From: a virus
IMG/VR virus record: IMGVR_UViG_3300010397_000061
Location: 1 to 43,245 of that record
DNA length: 43,245 nt
Reading direction: 5' to 3' (one strand)
The position numbers and the translations under genes are program-made. A model generated the notes under the pieces. The model saw only the letters and a program-made list of their open reading frames with translations, did not search any database and was not told the DNA's origin. This document shows positions 1 through 6,615 of the stretch, one piece after another; the first letter of the stretch is position 1; each line of letters opens with the position of its first letter.

Positions 1-206
1 CAGCTCCCGCTCCAGCTCTTGCTCCCGCTCCCGCTCCCGCTCCAGCTCTTGCTCCAGCTCTTGCTCCCGCTCCAGCTCTTGCTCCCGCTCCCGCTCCCGC
101 TCCAGCTCTTGCTCCAGCTCTTGCTCCCGCTCCAGCTCCCGCTCCAGCTCCCGCTCCAGCTCCCGCTCTTGCTCCAGCTCTTGCTCCCGCTCCAGCTCCC
201 GCTCCA
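1..206. repeat. Hexamer tandem array, left end (GCTCNN)n
   Basis: Thirty-four uninterrupted hexamers GCTC+NN (NN = CC, CA or TT) preceded by 2 bases. The order of the variants itself repeats every ten units, giving a 60-bp higher-order period; bases 3-60 and 63-120 are identical. The same array with the same period ends the window (43095-43245), and the outermost 9 bases of the two ends are the same, so the molecule was probably opened inside one array of at least about 350 bp. It is GC-rich in an AT-rich genome. No spacers are present, so it is not a CRISPR array. All three minus-strand frames are open through this part. Confidence 0.95.
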
Positions 207-245
207 ATAAAGCGTATTAATATTTCCAATAGTAGCGATATTCAT
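1..245 (-). CDS. Possible Ser-X dipeptide-repeat protein, N-terminal part (runs off window)
   Basis: An ATG at 245-243 lies 7 nt after the stop of the upstream gene (253-600), as in the rest of this packed operon. It opens a frame of 13 ordinary residues (MNIATIGNINTLY), then Ser alternating with Trp, Gly or Lys through the whole array to base 1. If the window ends are joined, with or without the 9-bp overlap, the frame continues at 43245 and stops with TAA at 43091-43089. That TAA overlaps the ATG of the HNH gene. The total would be about 130 residues. No good ribosome site is seen. The alternative frame (Glu alternating with Arg/Leu/Gln) is also open, so coding is only a hypothesis. Confidence 0.3.
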   Translation of the reverse strand, partial: MNIATIGNINTLYWSGSWSGSKSWSKSGSWSGSWSGSWSGSKSWSKSWSGSGSGSKSWSGSKSWSKSWSGSGSGSKSWSGS

Positions 246-252
246 GCTATTT

Positions 253-600
253 CTATTTCTGTTCTTTAGGCAGTGAATGTTTCCAAATAAAGAAGTCAAC
301 TACGGTATCCATATTAAGAAACATCTCACCAACTGGCTCGATTTCAGAATTAGACTGAACGCCGTCTTTAAGGAAATTCATAAAACGTCCTGTGTCGGCC
401 ACCCATGAAGCAGTCTTTAAGTGAACAAACCGCCCCACAACCTTTTTAACCTCACCCATCGCGTGATAGGTAACGGTACGAAAAAACACTTTTTTACCGA
501 CTAAATCCTGATAACTCTCAATTTCCTTACCCCCGTCAGCCAAAAGCTGGTCTTTTAACGCTTCGTAAGTCTCATCGCTTATTTCCACTACTTTCGTCAT
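253..600 (-). CDS. Conserved phage protein of unknown function (115 aa)
   Basis: The protein starts with a short helical segment (ISDETYEALKDQL). A compact beta-rich domain follows with the motifs GKKVFFRTVTYHAMG, ASWVADTGRFMNFL and VDFFIWKH near the C-terminus. I recognise this arrangement as a recurrent small phage protein with no assigned role; it has no catalytic signature. It is the last ordinary gene before the hexamer array on the minus strand. The start is the first ATG, with a weak purine-rich AAGAAAG upstream. Confidence 0.8.
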   Translation of the reverse strand: MTKVVEISDETYEALKDQLLADGGKEIESYQDLVGKKVFFRTVTYHAMGEVKKVVGRFVHLKTASWVADTGRFMNFLKDGVQSNSEIEPVGEMFLNMDTVVDFFIWKHSLPKEQK

Positions 601-644
601 AAATTTGTTTCTTTCTTATTAATTAATATGCCTTTAAAGGCGAG

Positions 645-803
645 TTATTTTTTACGTTTAAATTGTTCTTTCCTGAACCAATAGCACTCGATTAAGTATT
701 CAAATAAGAAATCCCAACTTTGGCCTCGTTTCTTTAGCTTTTTTAAATCCTGTTTAACCTTCTTTGAGAGACGATATGTAGTAATTTCCGTTATTTCTGC
801 CAT
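645..803 (-). CDS. Small basic ribbon-helix-helix-like protein (52 aa)
   Basis: The preferred start is the internal ATG at 803, giving MAEITEITTYRLSKKVKQ..., because residues upstream of it in the longer frame look unstructured. A strand (ITTYRLSKKV) is followed by two helices (LKKLKKRGQSWDFLFEYLIECYW) and a Lys/Arg-rich tail. This is the size and order of a ribbon-helix-helix DNA-binding protein. That assignment is by pattern only. It is the last coding sequence before a 230-bp structured gap lying upstream of it. Confidence 0.6.
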   Translation of the reverse strand: MAEITEITTYRLSKKVKQDLKKLKKRGQSWDFLFEYLIECYWFRKEQFKRKK

Positions 804-848
804 AAAATGTATTACAAATGTATTACTTCGCCGTCCCATTCTTAGCAC

Positions 849-1079
849 CCAAGACCTCTCCCCTCTCTGCTCCCCTGTGTCCTTCCCCCTCCGTTTCCTA
901 AAGCGCAGGCGCTTTGAGGTATCCGGTATGGGTATGAAGTTTTACAGGTTCTTCGAGGGCTTGCACCTAAGCCTGCAAGTAGCTACTCCCAGTCTTATTA
1001 ACTGGTCGCTGGTGATATTCTTCGGCTTGATACGATTACTCGCCTAGCTGAACAGGGCGTAAGCCCATACCACCAACAA
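849..1079. other. Gene-free stretch with several inverted repeats (candidate structured RNA)
   Basis: I see no credible reading frame here. Inverted repeats are dense: a 7-bp stem AAAGCGC/GCGCTTT with a 2-nt gap at 899-914; CTTGCA/TGCAAG; CCAGT/ACTGG; GGGC-GTAA-GCCC, a GNRA-type loop when read on the plus strand; and a long-range 8-bp match GGTATGGG/CCCATACC spanning about 135 nt that shares its CCC with the preceding hairpin. It could be a plus-strand RNA or a leader for the minus-strand gene at 645-803. There is no convincing promoter or terminator. Confidence 0.4.
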
Positions 1080-1247
1080 TCAATCAACAAGTTTTATAAT
1101 AGTCCAGCATTTTCTTTCTGGGCTAATAGCTCTCCAATAATCTATACTTTTCCCTGTTGTTTCGTGAGTCTTTTCTATCTCAATTTCAATAAGTTCGGGG
1201 GTTCTGTCGCGCTTTCTACTGGGGTTTGTATCAAATATTACTTTCAT
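1080..1247 (-). CDS. Small hypothetical protein (55 aa)
   Basis: An ATG-to-TGA frame begins MKVIFDTNPSRKRDRTP, has an acidic/basic middle (LIEIEIEKTHETTGKS), and ends DYWRAISPERKCWTIIKLVD. The amphipathic strand ELIEIEIEK and the aromatic-rich end look like a folded miniprotein. It fits between neighbouring minus-strand genes, 21 nt after the gene at 1269-1466. The ribosome site is weak (AGAAG). No family is recognised. Confidence 0.55.
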   Translation of the reverse strand: MKVIFDTNPSRKRDRTPELIEIEIEKTHETTGKSIDYWRAISPERKCWTIIKLVD

Positions 1248-1268
1248 AGCTTCTAGTATAATTGTGAG

Positions 1269-1466
1269 TTAAACTTTAGACTTTTCGTTTTTTTCTTGAA
1301 TAATATCCACAAGAATATCAACCGAAGATTTAGCTAATCTATCTGCAAGCCTAGCAAAATCAGCACTCGTTAAGCCGAAGTCTTTCAAATATTCCAACCA
1401 TGATGCGCTTAATCGTATAGAAAAACTGTTTTTGGAAATAATTAAGTCGTTTTCTTGTTCTATCAT
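1269..1466 (-). CDS. Small hypothetical protein (65 aa)
   Basis: The sequence begins MIEQENDLIISKNSFSIRLSASWLEYLKDFGL and continues with a helical segment (TSADFARLADRLAKSSVDILVDIIQEKNE). A short strand followed by two helices would suit a small DNA-binding or regulatory protein, but there is no diagnostic motif. It lies 24 nt downstream of the zinc-binding gene at 1491-1724, which also starts MIEQ. Confidence 0.6.
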   Translation of the reverse strand: MIEQENDLIISKNSFSIRLSASWLEYLKDFGLTSADFARLADRLAKSSVDILVDIIQEKNEKSKV

Positions 1467-1490
1467 ATTATCTGGGTTTAATTAGGGGGA

Positions 1491-1724
1491 TTAATTAGCT
1501 TCCTTGATTTTATTTATCATTCTATCTATGCGTTCTTTTTTAGGTTCAACCTTGAAATGTTTATCGGCACAATTACCGCAAAATACAAATCGGCAGTAGT
1601 AACAACGATAACCACATTCAGCCCCAAACTCTGTTAAGAATACCGTTCTTCCACAGTCCGAGCATTTCTTCTCGTCAGCTTTTTGCAATCGGTCTAATTC
1701 AATTTTTGCTACTTGTTCAATCAT
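1491..1724 (-). CDS. Zinc-binding protein with clustered CxxC motifs (77 aa)
   Basis: A central domain has Cys pairs in order CSDC, then C(GYR)C and CYYC, then CGNC followed by a His (ADKH). This is a cross-braced double-zinc pattern of about 40 residues, flanked by helices rich in Lys and Glu. Such folds usually mediate protein or nucleic-acid contacts; no enzyme motif is present. It belongs to the unusually large set of zinc miniproteins in this genome. Confidence 0.7.
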   Translation of the reverse strand: MIEQVAKIELDRLQKADEKKCSDCGRTVFLTEFGAECGYRCYYCRFVFCGNCADKHFKVEPKKERIDRMINKIKEAN

Positions 1725-1752
1725 ATTTTACCTATTGTTAAAAGATAACTGC

Positions 1753-2040
1753 CTAAAATAATACGTTTTCCTTTACAGGCTGTACTTCTTTAGATTTAGA
1801 GGGATACATTTGTAAGAAGGTTCTGACGTTCTCGCTTTGTTTGTATCTATAGCCAATAATTGCTCCGTTCTTCATTACACGCTCGATATTAGGAGATTCT
1901 GAGGCTCTGAGGCGTCTCTCATAATTGCTGATTTTATAGCCCCAGAGCTTAACCTGGCGTTCTATAGCGTCAACATAAACAATCCGGCCTTCTTCAGCTT
2001 TGATCCAAGTGTTTAGTTTTTGTTTGAGTCCGTCAGCCAT
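1753..2040 (-). CDS. Predicted winged-helix DNA-binding protein (95 aa)
   Basis: The start is placed at the ATG at 2040 (MADGLKQKLNTW), not the upstream ATG at 2097. It has an AAAGGA site inside the 3' end of the 56-aa gene before it, whereas the upstream ATG lies inside that gene and has no ribosome site. The segment VKLWGYKISNYERRLRASES, followed by VMKNGAIIGYRYK, matches the helix-turn-helix plus wing layout of phage replication or regulatory proteins. The function is inferred from this layout. Confidence 0.65.
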   Translation of the reverse strand: MADGLKQKLNTWIKAEEGRIVYVDAIERQVKLWGYKISNYERRLRASESPNIERVMKNGAIIGYRYKQSENVRTFLQMYPSKSKEVQPVKENVLF

Positions 2041-2044
2041 ATGT

Positions 2045-2215
2045 TTAATATCCTTTAATTCGAGGGTAGGGAAAATGATTTTTGCCCGCAAAAGCATGTT
2101 TGTGGTAGCCTGGACGTTTCCTCATACCCGTGCGAGTTCTATATGGACCTGACCGTCCAGGCTTGGCAACTAAATATTTTTCTTTCAAAGGAATTGAAAT
2201 CGGAGTCTCTTCCAT
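2045..2215 (-). CDS. Small basic protein, Gly/Arg/Tyr-rich (56 aa)
   Basis: A complete ATG-TAA frame starts MEETPISIPLKEKYLV and is followed by a strongly basic tail with PGRSGPYRTRTG and RKRPGYHKHAF. It fits the 180-bp space between the zinc gene at 2225-2722 and the winged-helix gene, and its last codons contain that gene's ribosome site. The basic tail suggests nucleic-acid binding. No family is recognised. Confidence 0.55.
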   Translation of the reverse strand: MEETPISIPLKEKYLVAKPGRSGPYRTRTGMRKRPGYHKHAFAGKNHFPYPRIKGY

Positions 2216-2224
2216 AAAGGTTAA

Positions 2225-2722
2225 TTAGTTAGATAGAACTTTTAAACATAATTTTCGCATTTCCTTTTTAAACAATTCCAGTTCGCCGACTTTGTAATTC
2301 ACATCTTGCGGACTTATCGGACTTGTTATTAAGTGGTTAGGACAAATGTCGCACCGATATTGCAAGCCTTGATTTCTTTTCAATACCCTGCCTTTTTTAA
2401 AAACTTGGTTGACTGCGATTCTTCTGAATTTCAACCGCTTATACTGTTTTTTAAGGAATATTCTGTATTGAGGAGAAAAGTTACGCCATTCCTCGGCCCG
2501 TTTATTGACATAATCAATATATTCTGGCGTTCCTTTGACTTTTGCGTACCATTTATCGTGGTTTACTTTCGCATATGCTTGCCTTTTTGGGTTATTACTT
2601 CTTTTTTTATCCCAACAACTTATACATAATCCTCGCCCCTTATGTCTTTTTTCCTTAGTACTGCACCTGATACATTGATCATATTTCCACGCCCATTTGC
2701 CGGGGGGTATTGGCGCGCACAT
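2225..2722 (-). CDS. Zinc-finger protein, basic (165 aa)
   Basis: The N-terminal zinc ribbon has CIRC (17-20), then GRGLCISCW (30-38). A long Lys/Arg/Tyr-rich helical region follows, and a second Cys pair lies near residue 124 (CDIC). The layout of a small N-terminal ribbon plus a basic helical body is common among phage homing-endonuclease-related and DNA-binding proteins. However, no HNH or GIY-YIG residues are visible. The start has GGGAG about 11 nt upstream. Confidence 0.7.
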   Translation of the reverse strand: MCAPIPPGKWAWKYDQCIRCSTKEKRHKGRGLCISCWDKKRSNNPKRQAYAKVNHDKWYAKVKGTPEYIDYVNKRAEEWRNFSPQYRIFLKKQYKRLKFRRIAVNQVFKKGRVLKRNQGLQYRCDICPNHLITSPISPQDVNYKVGELELFKKEMRKLCLKVLSN

Positions 2723-2726
2723 GAGC

Positions 2727-2888
2727 TTATAAAACTCCCTTAACTACTAATTTTAAGTCGTTTTCCAATTCAGAATCGCCACCGTTTTCTTGACGATAAT
2801 ACTTCAATGCTTTAATAATCTGCTTAATCTCGCCAACGCTTAATAAAACGCATTTCCCTAAATCTCTTGTTGTTTTTTCTTTTTCCAT
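2727..2888 (-). CDS. Small hypothetical protein (53 aa)
   Basis: The ATG is preceded by AGAGGA at a suitable distance. The product MEKEKTTRDLGKCVLL... has one predicted amphipathic helix (GEIKQIIKALKYYRQ), an acidic turn and a short C-terminal helix. Its stop lies 5 nt before the next gene's ATG (2722), as expected in this operon. No family is recognised. Confidence 0.6.
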   Translation of the reverse strand: MEKEKTTRDLGKCVLLSVGEIKQIIKALKYYRQENGGDSELENDLKLVVKGVL

Positions 2889-2901
2889 TATCTTTTATCC
2901 T

Positions 2902-3309
2902 CTAGTGAGGGGAAATTAGTTTGTTTTCAAGTAGATAAATAAGCATTTTAGCGCGGGCATTAGCTTCAGTAGGAGCAGTAACTAAGCTTGTATGCATAGT
3001 TCGTCCGTTCGCCTTGTTAATATATGCTTTCCATTTATGCATTGGGTCAGGATAAGGCCATGTTACGAAGTTATAAGGATATAAGCCTTTATCATCATCT
3101 TGATTTAGCGTTCTATCTGGCAACATTTCTCCAAGCTCGGCAACGGTAAAAGCAGTGTATCCTTCTTGAAAACTGAGGCTTTCAGTTATATACCATTTAC
3201 TTCGATCTACGTTGTCATGAACCCAGCGGAATAACCCTTCTTGCTTCATTCCTAATTCTTTAAGCCGTTTAGCAATATCAACTGAGCAAACTTGTTGTTC
3301 TAGTTTCAT
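2902..3309 (-). CDS. Conserved phage protein of unknown function (135 aa)
   Basis: The N-terminus carries a helix-turn-helix-like stretch (VDIAKRLKELGMKQEGLFRWVHD). The middle has AFTVAELGEMLPDR, and the C-terminus has APTEANARAKMLIYLLEN. I recognise this combination as a recurrent phage/prophage family without an assigned biochemical role, often found near recombination and replication genes as here. No signal peptide or membrane segment is seen. Confidence 0.75.
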   Translation of the reverse strand: MKLEQQVCSVDIAKRLKELGMKQEGLFRWVHDNVDRSKWYITESLSFQEGYTAFTVAELGEMLPDRTLNQDDDKGLYPYNFVTWPYPDPMHKWKAYINKANGRTMHTSLVTAPTEANARAKMLIYLLENKLISPH

Positions 3310-3348
3310 GATGAGGGAGGATTAATAAGGGATTCCATCAACTACTTC

Positions 3349-4044
3349 CTATACTTCTTCGGTCATAGGTTCGACTTCATCAAACGGCGTACCAGAGGGT
3401 TCAGGGTCTTGCGTAGGCTGAATTTTGGTCTTGGCTTCTAAAAGGAATTTGATTACTTCACTCGCCGGAGTGTTCTTGTTGATTCCGTCATCTTCCAGGC
3501 TCGCTAAGGTGTAGCCTTTTTGAGCCATTAGCTTCTTTATCAGCTCTTTCTGTTTAGGGGTTGACTTGCCTGATTTTGGGCTTTCAGGGGCTGTTTGCGT
3601 AGCCAAACCTTTGTAAACGTCCATGCCAATACCGAGATAAGAGGCCATTTTAGTCAAAGCGTCCGTTACCGCTCCCTTAAAAGCGTCTCCCTCGTCCACA
3701 TTATCGTTACCGCCGAAGTTATCCAGGTAAATTCCATATTCGGGAATATCAATAAACGAATGGACGGTTTTCATTTTCCCCTCGTCGCTGATAACTTCAT
3801 TTCGCTGTTGCCATTTACCAATGCCGAACACATCATTTAATCGCTCAACAACGTAAATAGCTTTGATTGAGGACAGATAAGGCTTTGTGGGGTGAGCAGA
3901 AACCGCTTCTTTCGGCAGCGGAGCTTTGAGTTGGGCGACCATTTCAGCCGTCAATGACTTGAATGCTTTAGGTTTTTCTGGTAAAATGGGTTTAGTAGTC
4001 GCTGGCGCGCTCTTCGGAGTTGTGCCAGTTTTTTGATTATCCAT
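3349..4044 (-). CDS. Rad52-like single-strand annealing protein (231 aa)
   Basis: Residues about 30-145 contain LKAPLPKEAVSAHP, YLSSIKAIYVVERLNDVFGIGKWQ, a beta region with YGIYLDNFGGND, and GDAFKGAVTDALTKMASYLGIGMDVYKG. This matches the order of the Rad52/Sak annealing fold. The C-terminal third is a lysine-rich linker (SGKSTPKQKELIKKLMAQKGY) and an acidic tail (DEVEPMTEEV), as in many annealing proteins that recruit SSB or partners. It would anneal phage DNA ends during recombination-dependent replication. No partner exonuclease or SSB is recognised nearby. Confidence 0.75.
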   Translation of the reverse strand: MDNQKTGTTPKSAPATTKPILPEKPKAFKSLTAEMVAQLKAPLPKEAVSAHPTKPYLSSIKAIYVVERLNDVFGIGKWQQRNEVISDEGKMKTVHSFIDIPEYGIYLDNFGGNDNVDEGDAFKGAVTDALTKMASYLGIGMDVYKGLATQTAPESPKSGKSTPKQKELIKKLMAQKGYTLASLEDDGINKNTPASEVIKFLLEAKTKIQPTQDPEPSGTPFDEVEPMTEEV

Positions 4045-4046
4045 AA

Positions 4047-4571
4047 TTATTTGGTTAATTTAACAAAATCACCTGTAATAACTTTCCGAGCGTCTTCCTT
4101 GTCATTAGATCGGATAGAGATAAATTCAGTTTCCTTGATCTGCATACCCTCTAATAGCTCTTGCTTACCGGCAGCCATCAGTTTCTTGGGTTCGTCAAAC
4201 AATTCATTAACGGTTTCGGAGATGTAATCAGTAAGTCCGGCGGCTTTTAACTGCTCGACAACCTTAGCCTCATCAATTACTTGGGCCGTTTTGCGGACTG
4301 ACAGAGAGATTGTGGCCCCAGCTACACGACTAGAGAACTCACCAGGCCGTTCTTCTTTGAAAACCTTAGTAATTTCCAGTTTGATAGCTTTCTCGGCTTC
4401 CTTCAGAGGCTCTAATTTGGCTTCCAGTTTCTTGATTCGATCTTTGGCTTCCAAATAACCGGCTACAAGCTGGGTCAAAGGCGTTAAAACCTTGACATTA
4501 TCCTCTTTTTGGGGTAAACTGACCTTAAGACCTTTCTTCGCGGACGGGTCTTTTTTATTACCTTTGGGCAT
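4047..4571 (-). CDS. Coiled-coil-containing hypothetical protein (174 aa)
   Basis: The internal ATG at 4571 (MPKGNKKDPSAKK) is preferred because the longer frame would overlap almost half of the preceding 65-aa gene. The sequence has a basic N-terminus, a helical heptad segment (VAGYLEAKDRIKKLEAKLEPLKEAEKAIK), then a mixed domain (AGATISLSVRKTAQVID...). The gene directly precedes the Rad52-like gene, so a recombination partner or accessory protein is plausible. No catalytic motif is present. Confidence 0.7.
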   Translation of the reverse strand: MPKGNKKDPSAKKGLKVSLPQKEDNVKVLTPLTQLVAGYLEAKDRIKKLEAKLEPLKEAEKAIKLEITKVFKEERPGEFSSRVAGATISLSVRKTAQVIDEAKVVEQLKAAGLTDYISETVNELFDEPKKLMAAGKQELLEGMQIKETEFISIRSNDKEDARKVITGDFVKLTK

Positions 4572-4755
4572 CTTGTTTGGCTCTTTCTGCGGACAGAGTA
4601 TGTTCATAATCCGCTTGATTAAATTTTTCTTCTTCGCGGTCAAATTGATGTACCGCCCCTCTCACTTCCTCGTATTCCGGCAGTTCCAGGAAACTAGGCT
4701 GTAACATTAACTTTCTTAAAGACTTTTCGGATAGGTTAATTTTGGCGTATTTCAT
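4558..4755 (-). CDS. Small hypothetical helical protein (65 aa)
   Basis: The product MKYAKINLSEKSLRKLMLQPSFLELPEYEEVRGAV... is charged and predicted helical, ending SAERAKQDAQR. Its ATG overlaps the stop of the previous gene as ATGA (4752-4755), and it overlaps the next start (4571) by 14 nt, so it is embedded in a translationally coupled chain. No family is recognised. Confidence 0.65.
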   Translation of the reverse strand: MKYAKINLSEKSLRKLMLQPSFLELPEYEEVRGAVHQFDREEEKFNQADYEHTLSAERAKQDAQR

Positions 4756-4925
4756 AGTCTTGCTTTCTCTCTCTTAATGTTAGCTAGAGCTAGAATAATT
4801 GATCGCTTAGTAACAGGGTTTAGGAGGTCTGCGGGGGTAAAACTGGTCTTTATTCTTGCCCGGCGTTCTTCAAGATCGTGGAGTTTGGGGAGGTTGTTAA
4901 ATTGGGATCGGATTTCGGGGGTCAT
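4752..4925 (-). CDS. Small hypothetical helical protein (57 aa)
   Basis: Begins MTPEIRSQFNNLPKLHDLEERRARIKTSFTP and ends with a helix LLNPVTKRSIILALANIKREKARL. ATGA overlaps at both ends (4925 with the YopX-like gene, 4752 with the next) support translation as part of the chain. The basic helical character could suit nucleic-acid or protein binding. Confidence 0.65.
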   Translation of the reverse strand: MTPEIRSQFNNLPKLHDLEERRARIKTSFTPADLLNPVTKRSIILALANIKREKARL

Positions 4926-5338
4926 TGTAGTAATTCCTTATTCTCATAAATGTTGCCGATGACTTCATTTATCTTAATTCCACCTAGGTCGCCAAATTCT
5001 AGGAGGTCTTTTGCGCTTTTAGACTTTACATCTTCGACGAGATATCTACCGCCCTCATAGACAACCTGACAGATACCAACACAATTCGGTAATCGCAAAT
5101 CTCGCTTAATCAAATCTCCCTCATAAATCTCTTTTCCGTTCTTGTCTAAGAGTCCGGTGAATTGCATGGCTTCTCCATTAAAAGGATAAAGGAGTTGAGT
5201 GTTATGTATTGCTGGACGAACGATTTTATCTTGCAACCTTTCAATACAGCCCATAAAAGGGAACAAGGCAAAACCGCCAGTGCTGTATTCCATCTTGTTG
5301 TCGTCTCTATTCCAAGCGCGGAACTTAATTTGTCTCAT
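4922..5338 (-). CDS. YopX-family phage protein (138 aa)
   Basis: It shows the hallmark YopX layout: N-terminal MRQIKFRAWNRDDNKM, central MQFTGLLDKNGKEIYEGDLIKRD, and C-terminal VIGNIYENKELL. Length is typical of the family. YopX proteins are widespread in phage early regions but their role is not firmly known. It is joined by ATGA overlaps to the genes on both sides. Confidence 0.9.
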   Translation of the reverse strand: MRQIKFRAWNRDDNKMEYSTGGFALFPFMGCIERLQDKIVRPAIHNTQLLYPFNGEAMQFTGLLDKNGKEIYEGDLIKRDLRLPNCVGICQVVYEGGRYLVEDVKSKSAKDLLEFGDLGGIKINEVIGNIYENKELLQ

Positions 5339-5511
5339 TTTGCAGGTAAATTACTTGTTGCTGAATAAACTGCTAATATTGATAAAGCTGTAAACCCTAT
5401 CCATAATCCGAGAATAATCCATAAATGGGCGTTTTTGTGATTAGGTAACTTTTCTAAATTCAGTATGGGGTCGTAAGAGCCTGATTTGTTTTTGCGGTAG
5501 ATATATCTCAT
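5335..5511 (-). CDS. Small single-pass membrane protein (58 aa)
   Basis: A basic N-terminus (MRYIYRKNKSGS) and a polar segment precede one hydrophobic helix (HLWIILGLWIGFTALSILAVY) and a short polar tail. The ATG overlaps the stop of the DUF3268 gene (ATGA at 5508-5511), and its own stop overlaps the YopX start. The topology suggests an N-in membrane peptide. The role is unknown. Confidence 0.7.
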   Translation of the reverse strand: MRYIYRKNKSGSYDPILNLEKLPNHKNAHLWIILGLWIGFTALSILAVYSATSNLPAK

Positions 5512-5900
5512 TTTTGTTCAATAAATTCCTTATTCTTAAATGCTTTGATAAATTTTTGGCATTCTTGTTCGTTAAACTTTGCTATATGTGCTTCGTATTC
5601 CGTCATGCCCATTACTTGTTGCATTTTTTTATAGGCTTCCGACCTTGTATAGCCCCATTTCTGAGGTTGTTGCCATAAGTTATCGAAGTAACGATGACAC
5701 TGCTTTTTTAATTCCCTTAACTCGTAATTAGCCATTCTTCCTAACGGTTTATGGTCTTTGCTGTTTTTATGCGTTCCCACATAGCTATCACATTTAGGAT
5801 AATTCGCACAAACCCACACGAACCCATAACTTTTACCGTATATAACTGAACTGTCTTTCAATTGCGCTTTAGCCCCACAATATGGACATAATATTTCCAT
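5508..5900 (-). CDS. DUF3268-type zinc-finger protein (130 aa)
   Basis: An N-terminal zinc ribbon CPYCGAKAQLKDSS... is paired with CANYPKCDSYVGTH, followed by PLGRMANYELRELKKQCHRYFDNLW and a helical C-terminus with AHIAKF. This is the DUF3268 pattern, found in phages and mobile elements and presumed to bind DNA or protein. It has one of the best ribosome sites in the genome (AAAGGAG, 4 nt from the ATG) and opens the early minus-strand unit that runs to 253 and probably across the array. Confidence 0.85.
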   Translation of the reverse strand: MEILCPYCGAKAQLKDSSVIYGKSYGFVWVCANYPKCDSYVGTHKNSKDHKPLGRMANYELRELKKQCHRYFDNLWQQPQKWGYTRSEAYKKMQQVMGMTEYEAHIAKFNEQECQKFIKAFKNKEFIEQK

Positions 5901-5925
5901 TCACTCCTTTCTTAGATCATACGAG

Positions 5926-6384
5926 TCCCTGGGTTACTCTCGCTTACGCAGGGATAGCCCGTCTGATTGATTAATTGAACTCTTTGAGTGCTGGTAGATG
6001 GCTTTGTGGATGATTGTCCATCTTGAACCGCGATTGCTCCTGCGGACTAATTCACCAGCACTGATTGGAGGGTTTACCCCTCACCAGCTGTTTTACCAGC
6101 GACCCGCAAAAGAGAATGAACAGGCTGTGGTTTATTAGCCCCTTGCTCGTTTGCGAGTCGCCAGCCCCGACTAGGGATAATCAGGGAGGCGTTTATGCAA
6201 GTTGGCAATCAGCTTGTACTGATTTGGTCGGTTGTAAGGAGCTAGAGACTAGCCACGCTGTCTAAGAGCGTTACCGTGCCAAGTTTCTTGCTCACCCCCC
6301 AGCGCAAGCTCACGAGAAGCAACCATACTACTTCCCACGAACGGCTGGAGAGGGCTGCCATAATCCCCATCTTTCGATGAGGGG
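5926..6384 (-). ncRNA. Candidate large structured RNA or long leader of the early operon
   Basis: I see no credible reading frame here. Perfect stems include TCCCTG/CAGGGA (5926/5949). A three-way junction is formed by a 9-bp closing stem (5987-5995/6054-6062), a 6-bp arm directly abutting it (5996-6001/6018-6023) and a CCGC/GCGG arm. Further hairpins lie at 6068-6082, 6087-6100, 6207-6224, 6241-6253 and 6365-6384. Read on the minus strand, loops are A-rich and one is GAAA closed by CATC/GATG, a GNRA-type tetraloop, so I favour the minus strand. It lies between a terminator (6391-6416) and the first early gene. Strand and function are inferred. Confidence 0.45.
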
Positions 6385-6390
6385 CGAACA

Positions 6391-6416
6391 AAAAACGACC
6401 CAAATTGGGTCGTTTT
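6391..6416. terminator. Bidirectional intrinsic terminator
   Basis: An almost perfect palindrome (AAAACGACCCAA, one base, TTGGGTCGTTTT). On the minus strand the stem is followed by T6 then GTT, and on the plus strand by T4. It should stop minus-strand transcripts coming from the integrase/50-aa region and insulate the early operon leader. Confidence 0.85.
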
Positions 6417-6420
6417 GATT

Positions 6421-6615
6421 ACTTAATGATTAGAGAGGTTGTCTCATTCTCTGCTGATGTTCAGGGATCATGAGGTATCCGCATTTCTTGAATTAACTGC
6501 GGGAACCACATGGTTTTCCCTTTATTTGTTGCTATTTCGCTCTATATAATAGAGAGGATACCCACACGACCCGCATGGATTATCTAGCTATTGATTTGTC
6601 AAAGAGGCTGTCGCA
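6421..6615. other. Gene-free spacer between terminator and 50-aa gene
   Basis: No credible frame is seen on either strand. A TATAAT hexamer occurs on the plus strand at 6545-6550 without a matching -35, and a 10-mer GAGGTATCCG (around 6475) also occurs in the other structured gap at about 915. Being next to the integrase region, it is a reasonable place to look for attP, but I cannot identify a core sequence. Confidence 0.4.

Noticed and set aside
1-206. CRISPR array
   Set aside because: Units are 6 bp with no spacers and the variation is inside the unit. There are no cas genes.
19-210. 63-residue Leu/Pro/Gln frame on the plus strand in the array
   Set aside because: It is a by-product of the hexamer repeat with a TTG start inside the array. 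All surrounding genes are on the other strand.
5987-6062. tRNA gene (closing stem plus arms, GGTTCAA on the minus strand)
   Set aside because: The closing stem is 9 bp, only two arms are present, the T-arm does not pair around TTCAA, and no anticodon arm can be formed.
6065-6265. 66-residue plus-strand frame in the structured region
   Set aside because: Atypical composition, no ribosome site, and it crosses several perfect stems. The region is better explained as structured RNA.
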